Positions 1 to 10,286 of a stretch of 64,000 nucleotides of DNA are shown piece by piece. How positions within the stretch are numbered: the first letter of the stretch is position 1; the number at the start of each line of letters is the position of its first letter. The notes under the pieces were generated by a model. That model was given only the letters and a program-made list of their open reading frames with translations. It had not been told where the DNA came from and did no database searches. Source of the DNA: Callorhinus ursinus (taxonomy: Eukaryota > Chordata > Mammalia > Carnivora > Otariidae); assembly GCF_003265705.1 (NCBI RefSeq), contig NW_020312848.1, positions 56,277,707 through 56,341,706 of the forward strand, given 5' to 3'. Both the position numbers and the translations under genes were made by a program.

Positions 1-62
1 CAGCCATGCTGGCCCTCTTGACACATCAGTTCCCGGAACTTATGGGGGTCTTCGCAAAAGCT
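1..62 (+). CDS. ST7: ST7 penultimate shared coding exon (3' part)
   Basis: The exon is open at the window edge. Codons from position 3 read AMLALLTHQFPELMGVFAKA and end on a codon boundary at 62, followed by a consensus GTGAGT donor at 63-68. The peptide is a hydrophobic stretch followed by a short amphipathic tail, and I recognise it from the C-terminal part of ST7 (suppressor of tumorigenicity 7), a multi-pass membrane protein. The phase-0 donor can join either of two downstream terminal exons that also start in phase 0: the alternative exon at 964 and the usual last exon at 7998. The identification is supported by WNT2 lying downstream in convergent orientation, as in human 7q31. The 5' end of the exon is outside the window or too close to the edge to fix. 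Confidence 0.88.
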
Positions 63-652
63 GTGAGTATTTGCCAAGAGGGAGCCTGAGGCCAGGGGCC
101 AGGGAAGCAGCGGGAGAGAAATGAAGGAGTGTCCTGTAGGAAAGGATGTGCCTGTATTGATCATTTGCTCACTGTTTAATTTTCATCTTCATCGGTGGAA
201 TCCAAAAGTTGAAGGCCAGTGAGAAAGTGTAGGTTGTTTGTTAATGCATGCCTTGCGTCATTCCACACGCAAAACATCCCAGATTTCAAACAGGTATGAA
301 GTCTGAAAGGATTAAATAAATAATTAAGGGAATCCTAGCAAATGAAAAATGTGTGGGAAATTACTCTGTTTTCTGTAAGTTGAACATTATTTCTAATCTT
401 TAGATATTGGGGGTCTTTCCTTTAATAAAGACGAGATTTACATTTTCAGAGATTTAAATAAAAAATATTTTCATGGCTTCAAACTTTTGGCTTGTTTGGG
501 GAATGAACTGAGAGGTTGTGGAGGGCTTGTAGCGAACAAGTAGATCAAGAACTTGTGTCAAGTGTACGGACGTGACATTTAGAATATGGAAATCCAGTGA
601 GGGCCTTTCAGGAGGGTTGAGGAGAGGAGCTTTATTAAGAGAAGCCGTCTGC

Positions 653-712
653 CAAAAACTAATGATGTAATATATGGTGATTAACATAACAATAAAAAAA
701 TAAAAAAAAAAA
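653..712 (+). mobile_element. very short 5'-truncated L1 3' end
   Basis: A 60-base insert consists of a carnivore L1 3' terminus (TAATGATGTAATATATGGTG, then ACATAACAATAAAAA) ending in an A-rich tail. It is flanked by a perfect 16-base duplication, AAGAGAAGCCGTCTGC, at 637-652 and 713-728. Clean duplications indicate a fairly recent target-primed insertion that copied only the last few dozen bases. Confidence 0.85.
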
Positions 713-963
713 AAGAGAAGCCGTCTGCATTGACAGTTGACAAGCGAGAACCGCTGTGTCCTGGTTGAAAACCAACCGTTTTCACCGGCACGTGCAGGGA
801 GGGTGAGCTTACTGATTTTGCCATTTGCCACAGATGAGTTTCAAATGAAGGAATAAGGACGCGAGTGTCAGTTGTTTCCCTGGAACTCCATTCTGATTTC
901 AAGGCGAGTGGGGTCAGAAAGGATGACTTCTAACTTGGCTGGGTCGATTTAATCCCTTTCCAG

Positions 964-1083
964 ATGACTGACATTTTCTGCTCGGCAGAGCGCAGGGCCT
1001 GGAATTGCCCGAGTATTTTCCCGTGCGTTGAAGATGGACTGGGAATCCCACCGGCACCTCAGTCTCAACACTCCCCAAACTGA
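964..1083 (+). CDS. ST7: ST7 alternative terminal coding exon (L2-derived end)
   Basis: An AG acceptor at 962-963 after a pyrimidine-rich tract precedes 40 in-phase codons ending in TGA at 1081-1083. The peptide starts MTDIFCSAERRAWNC and ends IPPAPQSQHSPN. From memory, human ST7 has a splice form whose C-terminus starts MIDIFCSAEFRDWNC and ends IPPAPQSQHFQN, so length, frame and stop position agree. The DNA of the last roughly 16 codons and stop matches the sense strand of an L2 LINE that continues to about 2016, so this terminal exon appears to be partly exonised L2. Several middle residues differ from my recollection of the human form, which suggests weak constraint. Whether the form is made in this species cannot be seen from DNA alone. 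If it is, it replaces the 31-residue tail encoded at 7998-8093. Confidence 0.75.
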   Translation: MTDIFCSAERRAWNCPSIFPCVEDGLGIPPAPQSQHSPN

Positions 1084-2016
1084 ACTCATCACCCCCCTTT
1101 CCCACCACCGCCCCTCCTGTATTCCTGACCTCCGCCCGTGGCACTGCCATCCGCCCGGTTCCTCAAGCCAGAAACGCGGCAGCCCTGCTGAGCCCCTCTC
1201 TCTCGCTCCCCACACCCTACCTGTCTCGGCCCCCGCAGCGTGTCGGGTCTGACTAAGCCACTAGGCGTTCGGTAAATGTAATTCACCTCTTCTTCCCTCC
1301 CTCTCTCCCCATGACCTCCTTCTCTTCATTTAGGTCTTGTTTTTTCTTGCTTGGACTCCTCTGCAAGAGTCTTAACTGGTCTCCTGGCTTCCAGGTTCAT
1401 CCCCTGCCAGGCTGTCTCTCATACTGACACAAGAATGATCTTTCCAAGTTGCAAGTCTGAGCATGTCACTTCCCTGCTTGAATTTCCCCAGAGGTTTCCC
1501 AGACTTCAGGATAAAGTCTCAGCTCTTTAGCATGGTATGCAAGGCCCTTTATGATCTGGCCTTGCTTGCCCCTGCAGCTTCATCTCTCCCAACTCTTGCA
1601 CAGACACTGCTCTTAGGCCATAGTGAATTACTCACCACTCCCAGACGCATAGGCTCTCGTACACCCCGGTGCCTTTGCACGTGCTGTTTGCTCTGCATGG
1701 AATGCCCTTCCCCATCACCACCCCAGCTTGTCCACTCTACTAACTTCTCTTCCTTCTTTTATACTCAGCTTTCTTTCTGAGTTTCTCCTAAGCTGAGTTA
1801 GAGGTCTCTCCTCTGTGATCCCACAGTATTCCATGAATACTGACATTATCACATTTATTGTACTATATTATAATTGTTGAAAACTTGTCTGTCCCCCTTT
1901 TAGAATGTGAGCTCCTTGAGAGCAGGACTGTGTCTTCCTCATCTCTGTATCCCCAAAGCTTTGCACAGCACCTTGCACATAGTAGGTTTTCAATAAATGA
2001 TTATTGAATAAATAAA
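1035..2016 (+). mobile_element. L2 LINE, 3' part, sense
   Basis: The sequence follows the L2 reverse-transcriptase end and 3' UTR: ACTGAACTCATCA, a TGATCTGGCCTTG-like segment, GTGCCTTTGCACGTGCTGTT, GAATGTGAGCTCCTTGAGAG, and CACATAGTAGGTTTTCAATAAATG at the 3' terminus. It is diverged and interrupted near 1230-1340. Its start overlaps the ST7 alternative exon, and its end carries several AATAAA hexamers. Confidence 0.72.
1992..2016 (+). promoter_or_regulatory. L2-borne poly(A) signals, candidate end of short ST7 form
   Basis: AATAAA occurs at 1992-1997, 2007-2012 and 2011-2016, inside the L2 3' terminus. These are the first canonical hexamers after the stop codon at 1083, so they are the natural candidates for ending an ST7 transcript that uses the 964 exon. 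This is an inference from position only. Confidence 0.4.
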
Positions 2017-2089
2017 TGGTAGTGGTTTCTGCAGAAAGAATCAGTGTAAAAATCAGGTACAGTTTAGCATTTCTCCTCCTCTTTCGTAA

Positions 2090-2480
2090 TTATAGTCATG
2101 GACTCTTAGAGTTGAAAAGGACCTTAAACAAATTGCCTTCAGCAATAATGTGATGGAGGTCATCTAGACTCTTCTTGAATACTCTCAGTGACGGTGAACT
2201 CACCTACTTAACATCAAAGCCCATTTCATTGTTGGATCACTCAGACGTCTTCTTTACACAGTAAAATCTGCCTCCCTCTAATATGCACCTGTTCCTGTTC
2301 TGCCTTCCAAAACTATACTCAACAAGTCTCCTTCTTCTTGTAAATTCTTATGACAGCTAATATATTCATGGCCACCTCTAACCTCTGACTATTGGTAGAA
2401 CATCTCAAATTTCCTTAAGTCTTTTGTACATACCATGATTTTTAAACCCAGGATGCTCCCTAGTTTATGGACCTCTACTA
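2090..2480 (+). mobile_element. ancient CR1/L3-like repeat
   Basis: The segment with GACTCTTAGAGTTGAAAAGG, GGTGAACTCACCTACTTAAC, CCCATTTCATTGTTGGATCA and AAATCTGCCTCCCT follows a mammalian-wide repeat I associate with CR1/L3 LINE 3' regions. It is strongly diverged, so the family name is uncertain. Confidence 0.45.
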
Positions 2481-2689
2481 TTCATTATTATACCCCCAAG
2501 CCAACCTCTGAGTAAAAATAGTTGCCAAAATTCTGAATAGATTAGAGTTTAACTTAGTAAAATTTAAAATAGGAATATATTTACAACATTAGACAATTAT
2601 TCTTCCTCCTTTAAATGTTCCTCTCAAACATTTTTTAAAGCATTTTTGTCCAAATATGTCATTTTTCCAGTATTCTTCATTAAACAAGC

Positions 2690-2865
2690 AATTAACACTT
2701 GGTGGGAGATTCAGATCAGAACAGACCTTTACTGGACATAAAATTCATTTGGCCCCACCACCAGAAATTCAGAATCTTGAGTGTTAGCACCCAGAAATCT
2801 GTGTTTTTAACAAGGATTCCAGCAGGTTCTGAGGATGGGGGTGCTAAGGTTCTGAGGATGGTATG
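2690..2865 (+). mobile_element. hAT-type (MER) DNA transposon fragment
   Basis: Resembles the short non-autonomous hAT-Charlie repeats with GGCCCCACCACCAGAAATTC and CAGAAATCTGTGTTTTTAAC segments. No clear terminal repeats are visible. Confidence 0.4.
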
Positions 2866-5495
2866 TGCCGCTAAGGACACTGGTCTGGAGCAAGCCGAGC
2901 ATTTGGCCACTTGCTGGAACGTGGTGTGCTGTCAGAGCTGTTGAGGTGAACGCTTTCTAGGCATCAGAGGTTTCCCCCTGGCTGCACCTTGGAATGCTCT
3001 TAGGGGGTTTCTGAGTGACTGGTGGATGCCCCCCTTCCCCCTTGGGGGATGCTGACTTCCGCGGCCTGGGGTGCAGCCTGGGCATCCGAGTTTTCAGGCG
3101 ATTCAGGTGTGCCACCAGGTCCGAGACCACCACATTGAATGGAAGGATGGATTGCCCGATTGGGTCTTCTCTAGGAAAGGCTCCACTGCCTCCAGAATTT
3201 CAGAGCGATGTGTCCATTAGGGATCATTTAATGTTTCCAAAGCTTTGGTTTTGAGTCTAGATCAGCTGATTGAATGAAATAATCAATTTGCCTTATGGCC
3301 CTCATTGCTTATACTCTGCCAGGGTGTGGTTGTGTGGTCAGCTACTCATAATTTCCAAATATAGTTTAGATAAATTTGCTTTTAAACCTCTGTCTGGAAG
3401 ATCACATTCATCTTGCCCTTCCTGAAGGTTTAACAGTTTTCAAAATGTCTAGAGAGCCTTCGTGGGGAAGGAAGATGGATGGCCTGAAGGAGACAGGCCC
3501 CATCCCTCTCCTGCCCACCCTGTCCCCAGTGTCTTCCCCAAGTTTTCACCCCTGTCACTGCTGCAGGCCTTTCGAGAAGCCCCCTGCAGGTTATCACCGC
3601 CACCCCGTAGGCTGCCCGCAGCCATTTGCAGCTTGTGAAAATGACTTTCTCAGGCCTCTCGGAGATAATGTCCCTGGGATAATGACTCGTAGGAGATGCA
3701 GAGAGATTGCACTGCCACCCCCCAGGCTGCATGCAGCTTGGGAACTCTCCAGTCTGTTTATATGTTGATACGCAGCCAGTAAGGAAGCCCACAGCTGAGC
3801 CACTGGAAAATAGTAAAATGAGCAGCTTCAACTGGCTTCTCCCCCTGACTAATCTAATCTACCTCCATGACTTAAGACTAACTCTTCCTCGAATGTTTGG
3901 CTACCAAGATAAGGTTGCTCATATAAAGAAGTTATCGTTTCAAACCCAGCCCCTCGCAGAATGTGGGAAGGTCAGCATTCTGACCCCGTCAGCTTTGAAG
4001 GGCTCTGTCTTTCCTCCTCTGATCTCTCTCCTTCACGGAGACTGAGCCCCCTGACTTCTGACTCTCGTCTTCACTTATAGGCCTTGACCTCTTTGAAGTC
4101 TGATATTGATTACAGTGAAATGTCAATTGTCTGATTGCAATAGGGCACCTGGAACTTATTCAGATAAGCAGAGGCATTTTGAATGTTAACGAAGCATGTT
4201 GGGAGCCATGACCTTCTCCTAAATAACGGTGTTTCAGGAAAAGGAGGACCAGGCGATTGAAGTGTCACTCTCTCTTTTTTATTAGTCCAGTTGCCTTTTC
4301 TCACCCTAAGACACTGATTGAATCACGGTGCGCCTTGGACCGTGTATCTCTGCCCTCTGGACAGAAGTTGTGGACATTGAGATAGATGAGCTGTTCCCGG
4401 GCTGCCTGGTCTTACGCATTCAGACTTCACTTTTCAGGCAATAGATTTCCCAGGTCTGTAAGTGAAACTGCTGTTTCTCTGTGCATTGGTTGAGTCTCTG
4501 GCCCAAAAGTATTGACTGATTTTCAAACATGCAAAGAAGTATAAATGAACATCCTAAGCAAGGCACATTCCACCATTTTTTTTTTTTTTTAAATACCTCC
4601 TGATGAAAGCCACTAACCTTTATCTGGTTACGAAATGAGAGGGCTTATGGGCTTCAGATGCCTCATTGCATTGTCTGCTTCTTCCCTGTGGGTGAGGGAT
4701 GAGGAAGGGGATGCAGGGAGGGGTCCTAAGGAGGAAGGTAGCTTACTAATAAAAGGTGCATATCTCAACTCGGGTGCTGCAAGAGAATTAGGATCTTTAG
4801 GAAAAGTTTCTGGGGATTCTTTTCTTGATTCTCCCAAGGACAAAACACTCTAGATGTGAGGGAGAGCAGTACATTGTCGCATTTATTGGAGGTGTTAGGA
4901 CTTACTTCCCTTGTGGAACCCTTTTGAGAAGCGCACGTGAAGTCCAAGGAGGCAGGGTCCGCTGTGATTTGTTGGGCAGTATGGGAAGAGGGGCAACTGC
5001 GGACATCGAACAGGGCTAGAGAGTCCCCTCTTGATTTGCAGAGGCCTCACTTTTGTTCTTTTTATGCAAGTCAGGTCAGTGCCCAAAACAAAGCAAACAA
5101 ACAGGCCTTATTTTGAACCAACTTTGTAACGACCTCTCCATTCATTCTGTTTCCCAAGTTGAGGCTCCCTGACGTCCCCACATGTAGTGAGTGAAATTGC
5201 ACAGAGTACAGACTTGGAGCGATGCCCTTCATCTAACTGCAGGGGCTCAGGCTAATTCGGTAGTTCCTTACCCACTCCATCACAACTGCGATGGTTCTGA
5301 ATCTGTTTGAGGTCAAGTCTTTAGGATATAATAACTTCACCAGCAATATCGCCTTGTTCAGGGAGCCCAATCTGACAACCCCTGTCAGAATCTCTGATTT
5401 ATCCAGTCTACTATAGCACCTAGTTTCTCTTTATAGAACTAGGCAAATGCTGTGTTTTATGGAACCTTGGTAGTCTCTGATTACAAACAAAATCA

Positions 5496-5546
5496 CATAA
5501 CTAGGATTTTAATAAAACAAGCAATCTTCTCATAACTAGGATTTTA
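5496..5546 (+). repeat. 16-base direct repeat
   Basis: CATAACTAGGATTTTA occurs at 5496-5511 and again, identical, at 5531-5546. This is a local duplication with no known role. Confidence 0.85.
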
Positions 5547-5739
5547 CAAACTTTCTCATAGGCAACTTGGGCAGTAATTATTCATTTCTGGGCGATAGGG
5601 TGAGCATCCCCTGTGGTTCTGTGCACACAACAAAGGACAATTTCAGGTTCCCAGAAACTGACACATATCTAACACCCACTTGACAAAAGAGCCATCCACA
5701 TTTGCTCAAGTACTAACATGGCTGCCTATTTCTTAACTC

Positions 5740-6235
5740 CAAACCCAGCTTGGCATTCAGGGCCCTCCTCAGAGTTCTTCTGGTCACTTTTGAACTATTA
5801 ACTATTCCAGCTAAGCTGAATTACTTACTGCCTTCTGATCATACCAGTTACTTTCCCATTTCTGTTCCTGCTGTTTATTGAGCCTGGAGGGCTCACCTCC
5901 GCCTATTTCTTTCCTTGCCCTCCTTACCCCAGCTGTATGTTTTGATATCCCAACCATCCATTGTGGTCCATTTCGCTTGCCTCATTTTAAGTTTTTCTTG
6001 CTCCTTTCAACAGAATGGATTCTCTCCCTTTTCTGAGCCCTCCTGGTGCTTTCTTTGGGCTTTTGTCTTCCGTTCTATGATGGTCTATCTGGTATCATTA
6101 CTTTGCTGTGTGGAGGCCTTAGTGGTCACCTATCCCTTCCCCTTGACCCCAGGCTTTGAGCTTCCTGACAATGGGAGTTTTGTCCTAGACTCCTTTATAT
6201 CTCATCCAACACTTAGGTGCCTTACAGAGTAAATA
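5740..6235 (+). mobile_element. probable diverged L2 LINE 3' end
   Basis: The order of segments (CAGGGCCCTCC, a T-rich middle, GAGCTTCCTGACAATGGGAG, and an ACACTTAGGTGCCTTACAGAG end) parallels the L2 3' terminus, but divergence is high. Confidence 0.4.
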
Positions 6236-6370
6236 TATTTAATTTATGTAAAAGACACAACATGGGGAAGGATTCCAAATATACTATCTTGAGTTTCCTC
6301 ACACTAATGTCACACTTACTGGTCCAGCTATAATGTGTTGCAGACCTTACAATTAGTATTCTACTGGTTC

Positions 6371-6572
6371 TTTTCTTTTCTTTTTTTTTAGGTTTTTATT
6401 TATTTGTTTGACAGAGCACACACACGGATGAGCAGGGGGAGGGGAGGAGGCAGAGGGAGAAGCAGGTTCCCCACTGAGCAGGGAGCCCCATGCAGGGCTC
6501 CATCCGAGGACCCTGGGATCATGACCTGAGCTGAAGGCAGATGCTCAACCGACTGAGCCACTCAGGCGCCCC
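6371..6572 (-). mobile_element. Can-SINE, antisense
   Basis: A T-rich start, a GAGA-rich middle, and GACTGAGCCACTCAGGCGCC (complement of the tRNA-like head) at the end. Target duplication AGTATTCTACTGGT at 6355-6368 and 6573-6586. Confidence 0.93.
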
Positions 6573-6738
6573 AGTATTCTACTGGTACTTAAAAACAACA
6601 AAGAAGGAAAGATTCTGAGGTCAAGTGAATTTTGAAACTTGCCTAGCATACCCCTTGAAGATCTGAAATCCACAGAACATACAGAGCAATCTCTCTCAAT
6701 TTCATTAAATATACTATTACTTTGACCTCAGAACCATG

Positions 6739-6751
6739 CCCCCCCCCCCCG
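6739..6751 (+). repeat. C homopolymer run
   Basis: About a dozen consecutive C residues in ST7 intronic DNA. Length calls here may be unreliable. Confidence 0.8.
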
Positions 6752-7169
6752 CCTATGTATTTACATACTACACTATACTTCTCTGGGAAATTCTTGGTGG
6801 TGTAGACAATGTTTTGTTGAGAACAAGGGATTAGGACAAGACTCCATAGTGTAAGGACCAGGTATGGAGCCCTAGCGAGATAATACCTTGGTTCTGAACT
6901 GACAGAGAGCAAGGAAACCACCCAAACACCTCTCTCTCATGCGGAGCTCTGTTAGGGGACCTCTTCTGCCAGATGCTGGATGATTTGTGGAATGAAGCTA
7001 ATTCTTCATGAGAACATAATCAGAACAAATTTGAGATGATGTTAAATGAGTCTCAGGCGAGGTACTTGGCTTTCTTAGTTAATGAGCATTTTTCTCTACA
7101 CGAGAAGCAGAAAGGAGTTTAGAAACCAAATGAAAGAGATCCCAAAGATCTCCTCGGAGCAGCCCTTCT

Positions 7170-7392
7170 TTTTTTTTTTTTTTAAAGATTTATTTATTTA
7201 TTTTGAGAGAGTGAGAATGAGAGAGAGAGAGAGACAGAGACAGAGAGAGCACCTGAGATGGGGGAGGGTCAGAGGGAGAAGCAGGCTCCTCGCCGAGCAG
7301 GGAGCCCGATGCGGGACTCGATCCCGGGACTCCAGGATCATGACCTGAGCCGAAGGCAGTCGCTTAACCAACTGAGCCACCCAGGCGCCCCA
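7170..7392 (-). mobile_element. Can-SINE, antisense
   Basis: Starts with a long T run and AAAGATTTATTTATTT and ends GAGCCACCCAGGCGCCCC. The target duplication GAGCAGCCCTTCTTT is perfect at 7157-7171 and 7393-7407, which suggests a young copy. It lies about 600 bases before the last ST7 exon. Confidence 0.95.
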
Positions 7393-7997
7393 GAGCAGCC
7401 CTTCTTTAACAAGGACAAGCCATCCACGGACTGGCCAGTTTGCTGTCCTCCCACGGGCTCCCATGATGCACTCCACTAAGCAGGTAGTTCAGAAATGAGC
7501 ATGGGCAACAGAGGCATTTGGGATACAATAGAATCCCAAAGCAATTCACAACCATACAACAAACTTGACTTTTTAAAATTGACTTTTCCCCTTAAAGTGA
7601 GTTCTATACCCAGCTAGGCAGGCAGGTGGTCTGAAGTGTCACAATTTTTTAGCTCTTCTGCCTACTTGTCACCCAACTGTCAGTCCCTTTTGATGGCACT
7701 AGTCATCTGCATGCACAGCCAGCAGATCCTGAAGACGGATCTGAAGGCCTGGGAACTGTGGGCCCGCTTGTCAGGAGTGAAGGGGGGCAGTCTGCAGCCC
7801 CTTCTCCCGCTTATCTGTCACAGCTGGGGGGTGGGGGCTGGAATGCAGGTGTGATCATCAACCTGTTTCCTATAACATAGATACAAAATTGTAGCCTTTG
7901 AGACTTTTATAATGCCAAGACTTATAGGTTGGAAAGGTTCGTTCTGTAGCCTTGAATGAGATCTCTCCTGACTCTGTGCCTTTCTGTTTCTTTGCAG

Positions 7998-8093
7998 TTC
8001 CTCAGCACTTTGTTTGCCCCCTTAAACTTTGTCATGGAGAAAGTGGAAAGCATCCTCCCATCCAGCCTGTGGCACCAGCTGACGCGGATCTAG
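7998..8093 (+). CDS. ST7: ST7 last coding exon (usual C-terminus)
   Basis: A pyrimidine-rich tract ending in TTTGCAG (acceptor at 7996-7997) is followed by 31 in-phase codons and TAG at 8091-8093. The peptide begins FLSTLFAPLNFVMEKVES and ends SSLWHQLTRI, which I recognise as the C-terminus of the major ST7 isoforms. It joins the exon ending at 62 without a shift, giving ..GVFAKA then FLSTLF... The segment is hydrophobic then amphipathic, consistent with a membrane-proximal tail. The exon is intact. The 3' UTR and several poly(A) signals follow directly. Confidence 0.93.
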   Translation, partial: FLSTLFAPLNFVMEKVESILPSSLWHQLTRI

Positions 8094-8402
8094 GGAAGCC
8101 CATCTGTCCTTCCACTCACCTTCCCCCAGTGGGCTGCCACCATCTCTTCGTGCCAACTCCTCGTGGACCGCAAGAAAGCATGACTCTGAAAAGGGGAAGC
8201 CATTCCGAGATTTTAAATCGTTCATGGACCGTCTGTTCCATAATAAAAGCTGTTTTTGTTGTACAAAATTCATTGATGTTCAGTTCTATTATATTTTGCC
8301 TTCAGAAAAGAAAAAAAATCAAAAATAAACTTTTGTGTATTGCAGCAACCAGTGTGTCTTCTTATGTCTCCCAACCTTAAAAGTGTTGGTGTCCCAAATA
8401 AA
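8094..8402 (+). other. ST7: ST7 3' UTR with candidate poly(A) signals
   Basis: A non-coding stretch follows the stop. AATAAA hexamers lie at 8242-8247, 8324-8329 and 8397-8402. The first, in a CCATAATAAAAGCTG context followed by GT-rich sequence, looks like the main cleavage signal and gives a short UTR of about 170-190 bases. The later two could give longer forms. Use of individual sites is inferred. Confidence 0.7.
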
Positions 8403-9283
8403 TCTGTGGGTTTACATTTAATTTATTAAGGGCCCAGATCTTCTGAATGCCCCACAGTGGTTTTCTTTGCTGATGGGACTCATCTCAGCAGGCCGTTTGG
8501 ACCCCTACAGTCGGTGGCTTGGAAAATAGAATGTCTTTGGCTCAAAAGTACCACCTTTTTCAGCCCCAAACTGTTGGTCCTTGTAGGCCAAAAGCACAGA
8601 AAGAGCTTTCCACAAAGAAGGACAGGAGGCATGAATGAAACAAAATGTATGTGCCGTGACAAGTTGTTCCAGTTCAGAGATTCTACTCATTGAATAGAAC
8701 TCAGTACTATAGTTTGGTTTTGTTTTATGAAAATTTGTTGTGAGAACAAAACTTTTGATGAGAATCTACAGACCCAACAGTCTGTTGTATAACCTGACCA
8801 CTTTTCAGAATTGCCGTTTTTAAAATGTTCTCTCATAGGGGTACTTTTTTAAAAGTAATTTTTGTATCCTTGATGCTTAACTATAAGCGGTCTTTGAGTA
8901 TTTTTGTGATCTGAACTAAAATGGTCATTTGTCCTTCCCACCTTTGAAAGCCTACGATTCACACCTGCTGAACATCTGGCTTTACTTAAGCAAAAGAAGA
9001 AAAATAAATAACATTGAATCCTCCATCTGAAGTGAAAAGTACCTCTATTTAAAATCTCAATTCAGTGCTTAAAAAAAAAGGACTCCTTTACAGTTTGTTT
9101 TCCATTTTATTTAGAATCCTGAAACTTTTCCCATGAGCGTTAAAATAGGCAGTGTGCGGGGAAGGCACCACCACCTTCCCAGCTGGACTTCCTGCTGGCT
9201 GCTGTCCTTCATCCAAGAGCAAAGTAAGTGGGCAGGTAATGTTTAGGTGCACAAGGGCTTCTCATTCTTTTGGCAAGTTTCTC

Positions 9284-9452
9284 TTTTCTTTTTTTTAAAG
9301 ATTTTCTTTATTCATGAGAGACAGAGAGAGGGAAGCAAAGGCAGAAGGCAGAGGGAGAAGCAGGGAGCCCGTGCAGGACTCGATCCCAGGACCCTGGGAT
9401 CATGACTTGAGCCGAAGGCAAACGCTTAACCGACTGAGCCACCCAGGCGCCA
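9284..9452 (-). mobile_element. Can-SINE, antisense
   Basis: T-rich start, AAAGATTTTCTTTATTC, then the head complement ending GAGCCACCCAGGCGCC. The flanks GGCAAGTTTCT and GGCAAGTGTTTCT form an imperfect target duplication. Confidence 0.92.
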
Positions 9453-10082
9453 GGCAAGTGTTTCTTTCTACTGTATTTGTGCAAAGCCCTGGTATGCAGC
9501 TGGCTCCTGCTCTGAGGAAATTATCTTGGAAGAGGTTGAACTCCTATATCCACACCAGTAGTGCTGCTCTTGGGGGCAGTGACTGTGTCTGCTTTGTTTG
9601 CCTCTTTGCTTCTTCCCCCACCAGAAATCTTGAGCTGAAGTGGGCATTCAAATGATTTGTTGAACAAATTGATGCAATTCATGATAGGTGCAAATAAAAC
9701 TTGATTCACAGTCTGAGGAAAGGGGTTGGTTCCAGCAGAGAAGGACCAAGGAAGGGTTAGAATTGTAAATTTGGGCTGGAAGAAAATGTAGTAATTATCT
9801 AATACAATTATTTGATTTAACAGATGGGAAAACCAAAGTCCAAAGAGGATTTCGACCTCAGTCGGGACTCTAGACTGCAATAAGCTTTAAGTGAAAGTTT
9901 CCAGAGCCTGTAGGCAACAGCAAGTGGAAATGGCCTACTGTGAATTGTGAGAAACCCCGGTTGCAGGAGATTCAGCAAAGAAATGTAACACAAGGATTTA
10001 GAAGCACCTTGTGAATTTAATAATTAGGACTTTAAAGCAGTTTCTTGGAAAGGGGAGGCAAAACTTAGACTTTGAGGGGGAG

Positions 10083-10286
10083 GGCACCTGGGTGGCTCAG
10101 TTGGTTAAGCGACTGCCTTCGGCTCAGGTCATGATCCTGGAGTCCCTGGATCGAGTCCCGCATCGGGCTCCCTGCTCAGCGGGGAGTCTGCTTCTCCCTC
10201 TGACCCTCCCCCCATCTCATGTGCTTTCTCTCTCATTCTCTCTGTCTCTCAAATAAATAAATAAAATCTTTAAAAAAAAAAAAAAA
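10083..10286 (+). mobile_element. Can-SINE, sense
   Basis: Head GGCACCTGGGTGGCTCAGTT, CT-rich middle, AAATAAATAAATAAAATC tail and an A run. Target duplication AGACTTTGAGGGGG at 10067-10080 and 10286-10299. Confidence 0.95.

Larger units (their letters stand above)
63..7997 (+). other. ST7: ST7 last intron (usual form), overview
   Basis: This is the intron between the exons ending at 62 and starting at 7998, with GT and AG ends. It contains the alternative exon at 964-1083, a micro-L1, L2 copies, a CR1/L3-like fragment and two antisense Can-SINEs, listed separately. In 2870-5690 and 7393-7997 I see no gene or clear repeat apart from T runs and a short direct repeat near 5.5 kb. The longer open frames here lack splice sites or recognisable similarity and are taken as chance. 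Confidence 0.7.

Noticed and set aside
454..1286. Overlapping open frames on the - strand around 0.5-1.3 kb
   Set aside because: They run antisense through the ST7 alternative exon and L2 copy, have low-complexity composition and no recognisable domain.
1463..1780. 105-codon open frame on + strand
   Set aside because: It lies wholly in the L2 3' region and is a degraded LINE remnant or chance frame.
7258..7479. Arg-rich frames inside Can-SINEs (also at 9.3, 21.3 and 38.4 kb)
   Set aside because: The same peptide recurs at every SINE because it is SINE sequence read through.
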